NCBI GenBank assembly: GCA_025935655.1
Contig: JAICUV010000072.1
Location: 1 to 13,014, forward strand
Source: Chloroflexota bacterium
GTDB taxonomy: Bacteria > Chloroflexota > Limnocylindria > Limnocylindrales > CSP1-4
Direction of reading: 5' to 3'
DNA: 13,014 nt
Position numbers and translations under genes: made by a program
Shown here: one piece after another, positions 5,865 to 13,014 of the stretch
How positions within the stretch are numbered: position 1 is the first letter of the stretch
Layout: each line of letters begins with the position of its first letter
The notes under the pieces: generated by a model
Databases searched by the model: none
What the model saw: only the letters and a program-made list of their open reading frames with translations
What the model was told of the DNA's origin: nothing

Positions 5865-6800
5865 GTGTCGGTCCACGTCCGGCGTCTCGCGTACGGCGAC
5901 GGGGAGGCGCTCGCCTCGCTGATCGCCAGGGCCGGCGAGCGGGATGAGCTGCGGGCGTTCTCGCCGTGGATCGAGCGGCCCGTGGGCACGCCGATCGAGG
6001 GACCCGGCCGTGCCGCGGTCGCCGAGGACGAGACCGGGCTGGTGGGGTTCGTCATCCCGGACCTCAAGGCGCTGGTCGTGGAGCCCGAGCGCCGGATGCA
6101 GGGGATCGGGCGCCGCCTGGCGGACGCGGGCGTCGTCATCGAGCGCGAGCGCGGGAACCCGGCGCTGTACCTGGGCGTGCTGCCCGGGGACGCGCGCGGC
6201 GAGGCCTTCCTCCGGGCGACCGGGTTCGCGTTCCATTCGGCGGTCCACGACATGGACCTGCCGTCCGACGCGGTCGTCGCCGTGCCGTCCACGCCGGATG
6301 GCTACGCGGCCCGGCCGTTCGACCGGGCGCGCGACGCCGAGACGTGGCCGATCGCGTTCAACGAGGCCTTCGCCCAGCACCCGACCCCGCTGCGGCTGGA
6401 CCCCCTCGACCTGCGACGGTGGCTCGGCGAGCCCGGCTTCCGCGATGACGACACGATCCTCCTGGAGGACGTCGCGGGCACGATCGCGGGCTTCGTGTCC
6501 ACCGACCCCCGCTACCGGCCCGACGGCTCGATCGTGCCGCGCGCGGAGCTGTGGGCGATCGGGGTGGCGCCGGCGCATCGCGGACGCGGGCTGGGACGGG
6601 CGCTGCTGCGGATGGGCGTGGGGTGGCTGCGGGCGCTGGGCATCGAGACCGTGATGCTGAGCGTGAGCACGGCGAACCCGGGCGCGCTCGCGCTGTACCA
6701 GGGCGAGGGCTTCGTGCAGACCGGGCAGCGGGATCGGTGGGCGCGTGCGGCGGACGACGCGGGCACGGGCCCTGGCGCCGCGTCCGGCGCGGAGGCGTGA
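5865..6800 (+). CDS. Tandem GNAT N-acetyltransferase (two GNAT domains, MshD-like architecture)
   Basis: 311-residue protein made of two GNAT folds. In the N-terminal domain the acetyl-CoA-binding motif A is LKALVVEPERRMQGIGRRL with R77-M-Q-G-I-G82. In the C-terminal domain it is IGVAPAHRGRGLGRAL with R239-G-R-G-L-G244, followed by motif B TANPGALALYQGEGF. The linker region (PDGYAARPF, then FNEAFAQHP) and the overall length resemble mycothiol synthase MshD, which acetylates Cys-GlcN-Ins. Mycothiol is mainly an actinobacterial thiol, however, and no other mycothiol gene is in view, so the substrate remains unassigned. The C-terminal domain looks the more complete catalytic half. GTG at 5865 lies 13 nt after aspS with no strong ribosome-binding site, suggesting operon transcription. 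The stop overlaps the start of the next gene as GTGA. Confidence 0.85.
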   Translation: MSVHVRRLAYGDGEALASLIARAGERDELRAFSPWIERPVGTPIEGPGRAAVAEDETGLVGFVIPDLKALVVEPERRMQGIGRRLADAGVVIERERGNPALYLGVLPGDARGEAFLRATGFAFHSAVHDMDLPSDAVVAVPSTPDGYAARPFDRARDAETWPIAFNEAFAQHPTPLRLDPLDLRRWLGEPGFRDDDTILLEDVAGTIAGFVSTDPRYRPDGSIVPRAELWAIGVAPAHRGRGLGRALLRMGVGWLRALGIETVMLSVSTANPGALALYQGEGFVQTGQRDRWARAADDAGTGPGAASGAEA

Positions 6801-7717
6801 ACCCGCTCGCCGCCGCGGTCGCGCACCCGCGGTCCGCGGCCGTGCTGGGTGCGCTCGCGATCGCCTTCTCCGGGATCTTCTACCTCGACTCGGGCGTGTC
6901 GCCCTCCACCGGCGTCTTCTTCCGCTGCCTGTACGGGCTCCCGATCCTGCTCGCGGTGGCGTGGTCGGAGCGCCGGACCCTCGGGCCGATGACCCGCCGG
7001 ACGATCGGGCTGTGCGTCGTCGCCGGCGCGTTCTTCGCCGTCGACCTCATCACGTTCCACTACGCCGTGGACGTCATCGGCGCCGGGCTGGGGACGGTCA
7101 TGGGCAACGTCCAGGTCGTCATCGTCGCGATCGTCGCGTGGCTGGTGTTCGGGGAGCGGCCGCGGCGCGAGGTCCTGGTCGCGATCCCGATCATGCTCGC
7201 GGGCGTGTTCCTCATCTCGGGCGTCGTGGGGACCGGCGCCTACGGGAGCAACCCGGTGCTGGGAGTGCAGATCGGGCTGGTGACCGCGGTGTCGTACGCC
7301 GGGTACCTGCTGGTCATCCGGCGCGCGGCACCGGACCGGCGGCCGGCGGGTCCGGTGGCCATCGCGACGGCCGTGACGGCCGTCTGCGCCTTCGTGTTCG
7401 GGGAGCTCGTCGGCGACCTCGACCTGGTGCCGTCGCTGCCGGCGCACGCGTACCTGCTCGCCCTCGGCGTGCTCTCCCAGTCCGTGGGCTACCTGGTGAT
7501 CCAGGCGTCGCTGCCACGGCTGCCGGCCGTGATCACCTCGGTGCTGCTGCTCGTGCAGCCCGTGACGACGGTCATCCTGGGCGCCATCCTGCTGGCGGAG
7601 CTGCCGTCACCGTGGCAGCTCACGGGCGTCGCGATGGTCCTGTTCGGCATCCTGCTCGCGACCGGCGGCCTCCGGCGGATCGCCGGCGCCATGCGAAGCC
7701 GGCCGGCACCGGCCTGA
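6797..7717 (+). CDS. EamA/DMT-family transporter
   Basis: 306-residue integral membrane protein of the drug/metabolite transporter superfamily, with about ten hydrophobic helices arranged as two EamA repeats (about 10-140 and 155-295). Repeat 1 includes AIAFSGIFYL, then FFRCLYGLPILL, DLITFHYAVDVIGAGLGTVMGN and AWLVFGERPRREVL. Repeat 2 includes SYAGYLLVIRR, ITSVLLLVQPVTTVILGAILLAELPSPWQLTGV and a last helix ending LLATGG. The internal echo of WLVFGERP and ILLAELPSP is the typical end of each EamA unit. Such proteins export or import small metabolites; the substrate cannot be inferred. GTG at 6797 overlaps the acetyltransferase stop (GTGA), with GGAGG only 1 nt before it, so translation is probably coupled to the upstream gene. 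The gene ends 3 bp from the converging hydrolase gene. Confidence 0.92.
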   Translation: MNPLAAAVAHPRSAAVLGALAIAFSGIFYLDSGVSPSTGVFFRCLYGLPILLAVAWSERRTLGPMTRRTIGLCVVAGAFFAVDLITFHYAVDVIGAGLGTVMGNVQVVIVAIVAWLVFGERPRREVLVAIPIMLAGVFLISGVVGTGAYGSNPVLGVQIGLVTAVSYAGYLLVIRRAAPDRRPAGPVAIATAVTAVCAFVFGELVGDLDLVPSLPAHAYLLALGVLSQSVGYLVIQASLPRLPAVITSVLLLVQPVTTVILGAILLAELPSPWQLTGVAMVLFGILLATGGLRRIAGAMRSRPAPA

Positions 7718-7720
7718 GGG

Positions 7721-8467
7721 CTACGGCGCCGCGCCCAGCCCGTCGAGCATCGTCAGCGTCGCGGCCGCGACCTGCGCCTGCTGGTCCTCGCGGCTGATCG
7801 TCGCGGGCTGGTCGTTGGGCTGGCCCGTGTAGTACCCCATCTGCTCGTGGTTGCCGCCCGGGATCTCGATGAACACCGCGTCCGGCGGCAGCGCGGCACG
7901 CGCCTCGGGTCCCGACATGCGCGCCGCGCCCGGGTCGAGCGACCCGTAGACCGAGACCGCGGACAGGTCGAGCACGGACAGGTCCGTCGCCGCGTAGGAG
8001 GCCCAGAACGCGAGGCCGTGGATCGCGCTCGGGTTGCCGGAGATGTACTGCGCGGCCATCGAGCCGCCGAGCGAGTGGCCCGCCATCGCCCACGTCGTCA
8101 CCTCCGGGTGGGCCGCGATGACGCCGTCGGCCGCCCCGATCCCGAACACCGCGAGGTTGAACGGCATCGGGGTGATCACCACGAGATAGCCGTGGCCCGC
8201 GATGTCCTGGGCGAGCGGCCCGTACGCCTCCGGCGGCACCTTCCCGCCCGGGTACACGATGAGGCCGGTCTCGTGGCCCCCGGCGGACGGGGCCCACTCG
8301 AGCCCGTCGGCCGCGGCCGTGAAGGTGACCTCGGGCGTCGACGCGAGTGACGCCGTCGCCTCGGGCAGGAGGGGCTGCGGCTGGACGTACCACGCGAAGC
8401 CACCCACCACGACGGCGAGCAGGACGAGCAGCGCGATGCCGACGGTGCGGCGACGCGGGCGGCGCAC
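7721..8467 (-). CDS. Membrane-anchored alpha/beta hydrolase
   Basis: 248 residues. A basic N-terminus (RRPRRR) and one hydrophobic helix (about 9-28) form a signal anchor or uncleaved signal peptide; no lipobox is seen, so the catalytic domain should face outward. The fold is alpha/beta hydrolase: the oxyanion region is VYPGGK (71-76), the nucleophile elbow is GHSLGG with Ser132, the probable acid is Asp178 in GSLDP, and the catalytic His is 207 in GGNHEQ. This is a full Ser-Asp-His triad, so an active esterase/lipase-like or carboxymethylenebutenolidase-like enzyme is expected, substrate unknown. GTG at 8467 follows the upstream nucleotidyltransferase stop by 6 bp, with GAGGA near the end of that gene as a possible ribosome-binding site, so the two are likely co-transcribed. 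The stop is TAG. Confidence 0.88.
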   Translation of the reverse strand: MRRPRRRTVGIALLVLLAVVVGGFAWYVQPQPLLPEATASLASTPEVTFTAAADGLEWAPSAGGHETGLIVYPGGKVPPEAYGPLAQDIAGHGYLVVITPMPFNLAVFGIGAADGVIAAHPEVTTWAMAGHSLGGSMAAQYISGNPSAIHGLAFWASYAATDLSVLDLSAVSVYGSLDPGAARMSGPEARAALPPDAVFIEIPGGNHEQMGYYTGQPNDQPATISREDQQAQVAAATLTMLDGLGAAP

Positions 8468-8473
8468 CGGCCG

Positions 8474-9166
8474 TCAGTCCTCGAACGCGGCGATCCGGGA
8501 CGGACCGGGGACGGGTGCGTCGTCGGGTTCGTCCGCGGAGGCGACGCCCCACTCGTGGGCGTGGGCGTCGGCCGGTTCGGGCGGCCCGTCGTAGGGCGGG
8601 AGGTCTGCCCGGGGCGTCGAGACGTCGTGGGTGACGCCGGGATCGCCGGTCTCCACGATCCGGAACGCCACCCCGGCGGCCTCGAGATCGGCCAGCAGGT
8701 CGGCCGGCATCCGGTCCGTGCCGAGGCTCCCGAGCACGCCGAGGTGGCGGAGCGGCAGCAGGACCGGCCAGCCGGGCTCGCCGTCGAACGCGGGGCGCAG
8801 GACCGTGGACCGGTCGTCACCGTGGGCGGCGATGAGCGTGGTCACCGTCTCGGCGTCCACCCAGGCCATCCGCGCGGGCCACACGAGCGCCGCGTCGGTG
8901 TCGGTCACGATGGCCCCCGCCGCCTGGGCGCCGTTGACGATCTGGCCGACCGGCCCGCGCGAGGGATCCACGGGCTCCACCAGGGTCACCTCGGCGTTGG
9001 CCAGCGCGGCCGCGACGGCCCCGTCCGGGTCGAACGAGCACACGAGGACGGGCGTCGCGCCACCGGCCCAGGCCACGTCCGCGAGGCGGCGGACGCCGGG
9101 CGTGCCGTCAGCGTCCGCGAGGGCGGACCCCGGGCTCGCGGCGAGGATGACGGCGGCGACGGTCAT
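8474..9166 (-). CDS. MobA-like NTP-transferase-fold protein, degenerate signatures
   Basis: 230 residues resembling the NTP_transf_3 (MobA/MocA-like) nucleotidyltransferase fold: strand 1 TVAAVILAA (2-10); GGATPVLVCSFDPDG (35-49); GPVGQIVNGAQAA (71-83); ALVWPARMAWVDAETVTTLI (93-112); GEPGWPVLLPLRHL (129-142), like the GhPvl block of the family; and DPGVTHDVSTPRADLPPY (175-192), like the family's closing DIDTPeDL. The usual nucleotide-binding loop LAAGxSxRMG...K is replaced by LAASPGSALADADG, and the metal-binding Asp of the PaDmP.vd block is Arg99. An acidic, Pro-rich tail with HAHEWG (202-207) ends the protein. It may therefore be a non-catalytic or altered-function homologue. ATG at 9166 has GGAGG (9181-9177) 10 nt upstream. 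It precedes the hydrolase gene and is divergent from the FtsX permease. Confidence 0.72.
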   Translation of the reverse strand: MTVAAVILAASPGSALADADGTPGVRRLADVAWAGGATPVLVCSFDPDGAVAAALANAEVTLVEPVDPSRGPVGQIVNGAQAAGAIVTDTDAALVWPARMAWVDAETVTTLIAAHGDDRSTVLRPAFDGEPGWPVLLPLRHLGVLGSLGTDRMPADLLADLEAAGVAFRIVETGDPGVTHDVSTPRADLPPYDGPPEPADAHAHEWGVASADEPDDAPVPGPSRIAAFED

Positions 9167-9193
9167 GGACGGGGAACCTCCAGCAGTCCGGCC

Positions 9194-9199
9194 AGTGTA
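9194..9199 (-). promoter_or_regulatory. Predicted -10 element of the nucleotidyltransferase-hydrolase operon
   Basis: TACACT on the minus strand (9199-9194) would start transcription near 9187, about 21 nt before the ATG at 9166. The GGAGG ribosome-binding site at 9181-9177 lies inside that short leader. The best -35-like match is TTCCCG (9224-9219) at a long 19-bp spacing. Confidence 0.4.
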
Positions 9200-9244
9200 T
9201 CGAGGACGCGCGCGCATTCGGGAACCCCGGAAGCGGGCTCGGGG

Positions 9245-9250
9245 TATTGT
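9245..9250 (+). promoter_or_regulatory. Weak -10 candidate for the FtsX permease operon
   Basis: TATTGT is the only AT-rich hexamer in the divergent region on this strand. It would give a leader of about 90 nt before the permease start. That leader contains GTGAC (9295-9299) and GTCAC (9309-9313), a 5-bp inverted repeat with a 9-nt spacer. No good -35 is seen. Confidence 0.3.
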
Positions 9251-9345
9251 CCGGTGACGCCCGCCCGACCACGGCGCGATGGCCCTCGGGAGGGGTGACC
9301 GCGCCGGCGTCACGTCCGCGCACAGCGCCCGGAGGAGGACCAGCC

Positions 9346-12300
9346 CTGCCCACGTCCATCGGCCTCGCGCCGGCCGTGCTCAAGCGGAGCCGCGCGGACT
9401 GGCCGGTCGTGCTCGCCTCGTGGGTCCTGCTGGCGAGCGCCCTCGCGCTCCTTGCCGCGGGGACGCTGTACACGGACGCCGTGACGCTCGCTGGCCTGCA
9501 CCGTGAGCTGGAGGCGGCACCGCCGGCGGACCGCTCGGTGATCGTCCGGACGCAGATCCTGGCCGACCGGCTCGACGGCGCGGACCGGACCGTCGTCCCG
9601 GAGCTCGAGCGCGTGCTCGCCCCGACCGGCGGCGACATCGTGCGCGTGCTCCGCTCGTCGCCGTACGCCGCGGCGGATGCGGCCGCCGGCAGCGTCACGG
9701 ACCTGACGCTGTTCGCGGCGTACGAGGGCATCGAGGACCACGCGACGCTGACCGAGGGCGCGTGGGCGACCGCCGGGGCGGCGCCGATCCAGGCGACGCT
9801 CTCCGAGGGGGCGGCGGCGGCGCTCGGCGTCCGGGCCGGCGACACGCTGCGACTCGTATCCCGGCTGGACGCCTCGCGCCTGGTCGACGTCGCGATCACC
9901 GGCGTCTGGCGGCCGGACCCAGCCGACCCGTGGTGGATGGGGGAGCCGCTCGCCCTCAGCGGCAGCGAGGAGGGCGGCAGCTTCACGACCCACGGGCCGC
10001 TCGTCGTGGCGACGGACGACCTCGTGACGGGGGCGCTGGCCCAGCCGCTGGACGCCCAGTGGCGGGCGATCCCTGCTCTCGCCGGGTTCACGCCGGCCAA
10101 CGTGGACGAGGTCGCGGCCGTCACCGCCAGCGCCGAGGAGCGAATCAACGCGGCGCTGCCGTTCACGAACCGGGCCCAGGTCCTGACCAAGCTGCCGCAG
10201 ATCCTCGCCTCGGTGGACCGGTCGGTGCTCGTGACCCAGGCGGGGATCCTCCTCCTGCTCGTCCAGTTCGGGGTCCTCGCCGCATACGCGATCGTGCTCG
10301 TCGCCGCGCTGCTCCTCGAGCGCCGGCGCACCGAGACCGCGCTCTTGCGGGCCCGCGGCGGCGGGCTCTCGCACCTCGTCGCGATGTCGCTGGGCGAGGC
10401 GCTCCTGGTCACCGTCCCGGCGGTGATCGCGGCGCCCTGGCTCGCCGCGCTCCTCGTCCAGGCGGTCCGGCTCAACCCGGCGCTCGAGGGCGTCGGCCTC
10501 GAGCCGCCGCTCCCGGGCCCGTCGACGTTCGCGGTCGCCGCGATGGGCGGGCTCGTCGCGCTGCTCGCGCTCACGATCCCCACCGTGGCGAGCGCGGTCA
10601 ACATCGCCGGCGTCCGCGCGGCCGTCGGGCGCCAGGTCGGCCGGACGCTGCCCCAGCGGCTGGGACTGGACCTCGTCCTCGTCCTCGTCGCGATCATCGC
10701 GCTGGCCCAGCTGCGGCTCTACGGGGCGCCCATCACCCGCAACGCGCGGGGCGCGCTGGGCGTCGACCCGCTGCTGGTCGCGGCGCCGGCCATCGGGCTG
10801 CTCGCGGGCGCCGTCATCGCGATCCGCCTCGTGCCCCGCCTCGCGGAGCTCATGGAGCGGGTGCTGGCCCGCGGCCGGGGCCTCGTGCCCGCGCTCGCCG
10901 GGCGGCAGATCGCCCGCCGGCCGCTGCGCTACACCCGCGCCGCGCTGCTCCTGATCCTCGCGGCGGCACTGGGGACGTTCGCGTCCGCGCATGCCGCGAC
11001 GTGGACGCGCAGCCAGGCCGACCAGGCCGCGTACGCGGCGGGCGCGGACGTCCGCCTCCAGCCGGGTCCGCGGAGCGCCATCCCGGCGGCGTCGCTCGGC
11101 GGCGCCATCCGCGCCGTCCCCGGCGTCACGGCCGCGACCCCGGTCGTCGACGCGGCGATCCAGCTCGGCACGACGCTCCGTGACGGGCAGCTGCGGGGGA
11201 TCGACGGTGCGGCGATGGCCGACATCGTGCGGCTCCGCGACGATGCCACGGGCGAGGCGACCCGGTCTGCGCTCCGGGCGCTCGGCGCCGCCCGAGAGCC
11301 GGCGCCCGGGCTCGCGATCCCCGCTGGGACGCAGCGGCTCTCGCTGACCGTGGACTCCGAGGTCGCGCCGGTCGAGGGGTTCGACCCAGTGGCGAAGGGC
11401 AACGACGGGCTGACGTTCTCCCTGCTCCTCCTCGACGCCGACGGGCGGCTCGTGCGCGTGCCGGGCAGCTCCGGCGAGCTCGGGACGAGCGGCGTGCGGC
11501 TCGAGGCGCCGCTCGTCGGGTCGGACGGCGCGTCCGTGGCGCTGCCGGCGACGATCGCGGCCGTCCAGCTGGCCGTCACGACCGGCGAGGGCGCCAACGT
11601 CGTCGCGGACGGTCATGTCGACGTGACGGGGCTCGCGGCGAGCCCCGATGCGACGGGCGATACCTGGACGCCGCTCCCGGTGACGGGCGGCCGGACGAGA
11701 ATCGCGATCGAGGGCAACAGCTCGGTGGAGTCGAACCCCCCCGCGAGCCTCCCGGAGCGGATCGACGTCACGCAGCTGTTCGCGCGGCAGCGCCTCCTCT
11801 ACCAGCGCTCGCTGGTCCCCGGCGATGCGCCCGTCGCGCCGGTGCTGGTGGGGCCGGCGTTCCTCGAGCGCACCGGCGCCTCGGTCGGGGACACGCTCCA
11901 CGCGAGCGCGTTCGGGGTGCCGCTGACCATCCGGATCGTCGGCGAGGTCGACGGGTTCCCGACGCTCGACGGGGCCAAGCCGTTCGCGCTGATCGACGGG
12001 CTCGCCCTCGACCTCGTCCGGCTTGACGCCGGGGCCGCCCCCGTGGACACGAGCGAGTGGTGGGTCGCGACGGAGGATGGATCGAGCGCCGGCGTCGCGG
12101 CGGCCGTGGCCGCGGAGCCGATCTCGGCCCAGGCGGTGGTCGACCGCACGGCCGTGCAGACCGATCTCGTGGGCGACCCGCTCGGGCTCGGGGTCATCGG
12201 CATCCTCGGGCTGGGGTCGATCGCGGCGCTGCTGTTCGCGGCAATCGGGTTCCTCGTCAGCGTGACGGTGGGCACGGCCGAGCGGCTGGGCGAGCTCGCG

Positions 12301-12615
12301 CTGCTCAAGGCGCTGGGCCTGGGGCCGCGGGCGCTGCTCACCTGGCTGTCCGCGGAGAGCGTCGCGCTGCTCGTCGTGGGCCTGCTCGCCGGCGTGGGCC
12401 TGGGGCTCGTGCTCGCCTGGTTGGCGCTCCCGTTCGCCACGCTGACCGCGAACGGCGAGCCGCCCGTCCCGGCGCCGGTGGTCGTGGTTCCGGCCGAGGC
12501 GCTCCTCCCGACGGTCGCGCTGGGCCTCGTGCTGGTGCTGGCGACCGTGCTTCTCGTGCGCCGCCAGCTGCCGGCGGCCAGGACGAGCTCGGTGCTCCGG
12601 GCGAGGGACGAGTGA
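9346..12615 (+). CDS. Large FtsX-like ABC transporter permease
   Basis: 1089-residue permease with two FtsX-like membrane modules, the long two-module type found in high-GC bacteria. Helix 1 is at about 19-39. A large extracytoplasmic domain follows, then module 1 with helices near 296-325, 344-374 and 395-418, and further helices near 439-459, 476-497 and 533-553. A second large extracytoplasmic domain spans about 555-945, and module 2 has helices near 949-976, 997-1033 and 1052-1075. Each module carries the cytoplasmic signature after its first helix: LERRRTETALLRARGGG and ERLGELALLKALGLG. Such proteins need a separate ATPase and usually move lipids or lipoproteins, or act mechanically on the envelope; the substrate is unknown. 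The start is placed at CTG 9346 because GGAGGAGG (9331-9338) sits 7 nt upstream. In-frame TTG 9247, GTG 9295 and GTG 9376 have poor or no ribosome-binding sites. The stop overlaps the next ATG. Confidence 0.9.
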   Translation: MPTSIGLAPAVLKRSRADWPVVLASWVLLASALALLAAGTLYTDAVTLAGLHRELEAAPPADRSVIVRTQILADRLDGADRTVVPELERVLAPTGGDIVRVLRSSPYAAADAAAGSVTDLTLFAAYEGIEDHATLTEGAWATAGAAPIQATLSEGAAAALGVRAGDTLRLVSRLDASRLVDVAITGVWRPDPADPWWMGEPLALSGSEEGGSFTTHGPLVVATDDLVTGALAQPLDAQWRAIPALAGFTPANVDEVAAVTASAEERINAALPFTNRAQVLTKLPQILASVDRSVLVTQAGILLLLVQFGVLAAYAIVLVAALLLERRRTETALLRARGGGLSHLVAMSLGEALLVTVPAVIAAPWLAALLVQAVRLNPALEGVGLEPPLPGPSTFAVAAMGGLVALLALTIPTVASAVNIAGVRAAVGRQVGRTLPQRLGLDLVLVLVAIIALAQLRLYGAPITRNARGALGVDPLLVAAPAIGLLAGAVIAIRLVPRLAELMERVLARGRGLVPALAGRQIARRPLRYTRAALLLILAAALGTFASAHAATWTRSQADQAAYAAGADVRLQPGPRSAIPAASLGGAIRAVPGVTAATPVVDAAIQLGTTLRDGQLRGIDGAAMADIVRLRDDATGEATRSALRALGAAREPAPGLAIPAGTQRLSLTVDSEVAPVEGFDPVAKGNDGLTFSLLLLDADGRLVRVPGSSGELGTSGVRLEAPLVGSDGASVALPATIAAVQLAVTTGEGANVVADGHVDVTGLAASPDATGDTWTPLPVTGGRTRIAIEGNSSVESNPPASLPERIDVTQLFARQRLLYQRSLVPGDAPVAPVLVGPAFLERTGASVGDTLHASAFGVPLTIRIVGEVDGFPTLDGAKPFALIDGLALDLVRLDAGAAPVDTSEWWVATEDGSSAGVAAAVAAEPISAQAVVDRTAVQTDLVGDPLGLGVIGILGLGSIAALLFAAIGFLVSVTVGTAERLGELALLKALGLGPRALLTWLSAESVALLVVGLLAGVGLGLVLAWLALPFATLTANGEPPVPAPVVVVPAEALLPTVALGLVLVLATVLLVRRQLPAARTSSVLRARDE

Positions 12616-13014
12616 TGGCCTGGATCGGGCTGGCGCTCCGCCGTCTCCGCGCAGACCGCCCCGCGACGGTCGGCCTCGCGGTCCTCGTCCTGGTCACGGC
12701 GCTGCTCGCCGCGCTCTCTCCGCGCGTGCTCGCCCGCTTCGCGGACGATGCCGTCCGGACCGCGGTGGCCGAGGCACCAGCCGCGGCCCGCAACATCGCG
12801 CTCATCCAGCACCTGCTCATCGGTCCCGGCCCAGAGGACGACCCGCTCCAGTTCGTCCGGGCCGCCGGGCTCGAGCGGGAGCGGACGTTCCCCGCGCCGG
12901 TCCGCGCCCTCATCACCGGGCGGAGCGCCGCCGTCGAGAGCGGGCGCTTCCACGTGGACAAGGCCACGACCGATCCCGCGTTCGCGCGGCTGCGGATCCA
13001 GGAGGGCGTGGACG
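12615..13014 (+). CDS. Second FtsX-like ABC permease (N-terminal part, cut by window edge)
   Basis: The first 133 residues of a protein whose ATG overlaps the preceding permease stop as TGATG, so the two are translationally coupled. It starts MAWIGLALRRLRADRP, a cytoplasmic basic stretch, then one hydrophobic helix (about 18-36: TVGLAVLVLVTALLAALSP), then the beginning of an extracytoplasmic domain. This N-terminal layout (short basic segment, first helix, long outer domain) repeats that of the upstream gene and of FtsX/MacB-type permeases. The two may form a heterodimeric channel served by one ATPase encoded further right. No FtsX core signature lies within the visible part, so the family call rests on layout and coupling. 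Confidence 0.72.
   Translation, partial: MAWIGLALRRLRADRPATVGLAVLVLVTALLAALSPRVLARFADDAVRTAVAEAPAAARNIALIQHLLIGPGPEDDPLQFVRAAGLERERTFPAPVRALITGRSAAVESGRFHVDKATTDPAFARLRIQEGVD

Noticed and set aside
9247..9345. Longer FtsX permease starting at TTG 9247 or GTG 9295
   Set aside because: The added residues are Arg/Pro/Thr-rich without family resemblance; GTG 9295 has GGGAGG only 1 nt away and TTG 9247 lies inside the -10-like TATTGT.
9167..9345. Possible small RNA or riboswitch in the divergent region
   Set aside because: Only a 5-bp inverted repeat GTGAC/GTCAC is seen; no conserved aptamer-like structure could be recognised.

Overview
The window is a densely packed, very GC-rich stretch of bacterial chromosome. 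By eye it is about 70% G+C or more, with strong G/C bias at third codon positions and frequent GTG starts. It carries eleven protein-coding genes. Two run off the window edges. I see no rRNA, tRNA, CRISPR array, insertion sequence or phage gene. The mix of genes (hisS, aspS, a luciferase-like oxidoreductase, a tandem GNAT, large FtsX-like permeases), with leaderless-looking starts and GTG/CTG initiation, fits a high-GC Chloroflexota (for example a Limnocylindria/Ellin6529-type soil or freshwater lineage). An actinobacterium is the main alternative. This placement is inference from style; no marker here settles it.

Layout. (1) 1-1054, minus strand: a MerR-family regulator followed by an MFS drug-exporter-type gene in ATGA overlap, read from a promoter carrying a palindrome. 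(2) 1055-1286: a divergent intergenic region with three imperfect tandem copies of a ~24-bp unit. (3) 1287-1490: a single-domain cold-shock protein, then two GC hairpins. (4) 1616-2902: hisS, convergent with (5) an LLM-class flavin/F420 oxidoreductase at 2915-3889 on the minus strand. (6) 3986-7717, plus strand: aspS, a two-domain GNAT acetyltransferase and an EamA-type membrane transporter, spaced 13 bp and then overlapping, so probably one operon. It ends 3 bp from the converging next gene. (7) 7721-9166, minus strand: a degenerate MobA-like nucleotidyltransferase followed 6 bp later by a membrane-anchored alpha/beta hydrolase. (8) 9346 to the right edge, plus strand: two consecutive FtsX-like ABC permease genes in TGATG overlap, the second cut off.

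How they work together. hisS and aspS are housekeeping translation genes; bacteria often keep them close, but here a divergent oxidoreductase separates them. The merR-MFS pair looks like a self-contained efflux module in which the regulator binds its own promoter. The FtsX pair would need an ABC ATPase, probably just outside the window.

I did not find a clearly new multi-gene system. The best leads are the nucleotidyltransferase homologue that has lost its canonical substrate-binding signatures, the tandem repeats between merR and the cold-shock gene, the palindromic leaderless merR promoter, the probable CTG start of the first permease, and a symmetric -10 element between the oxidoreductase and aspS.
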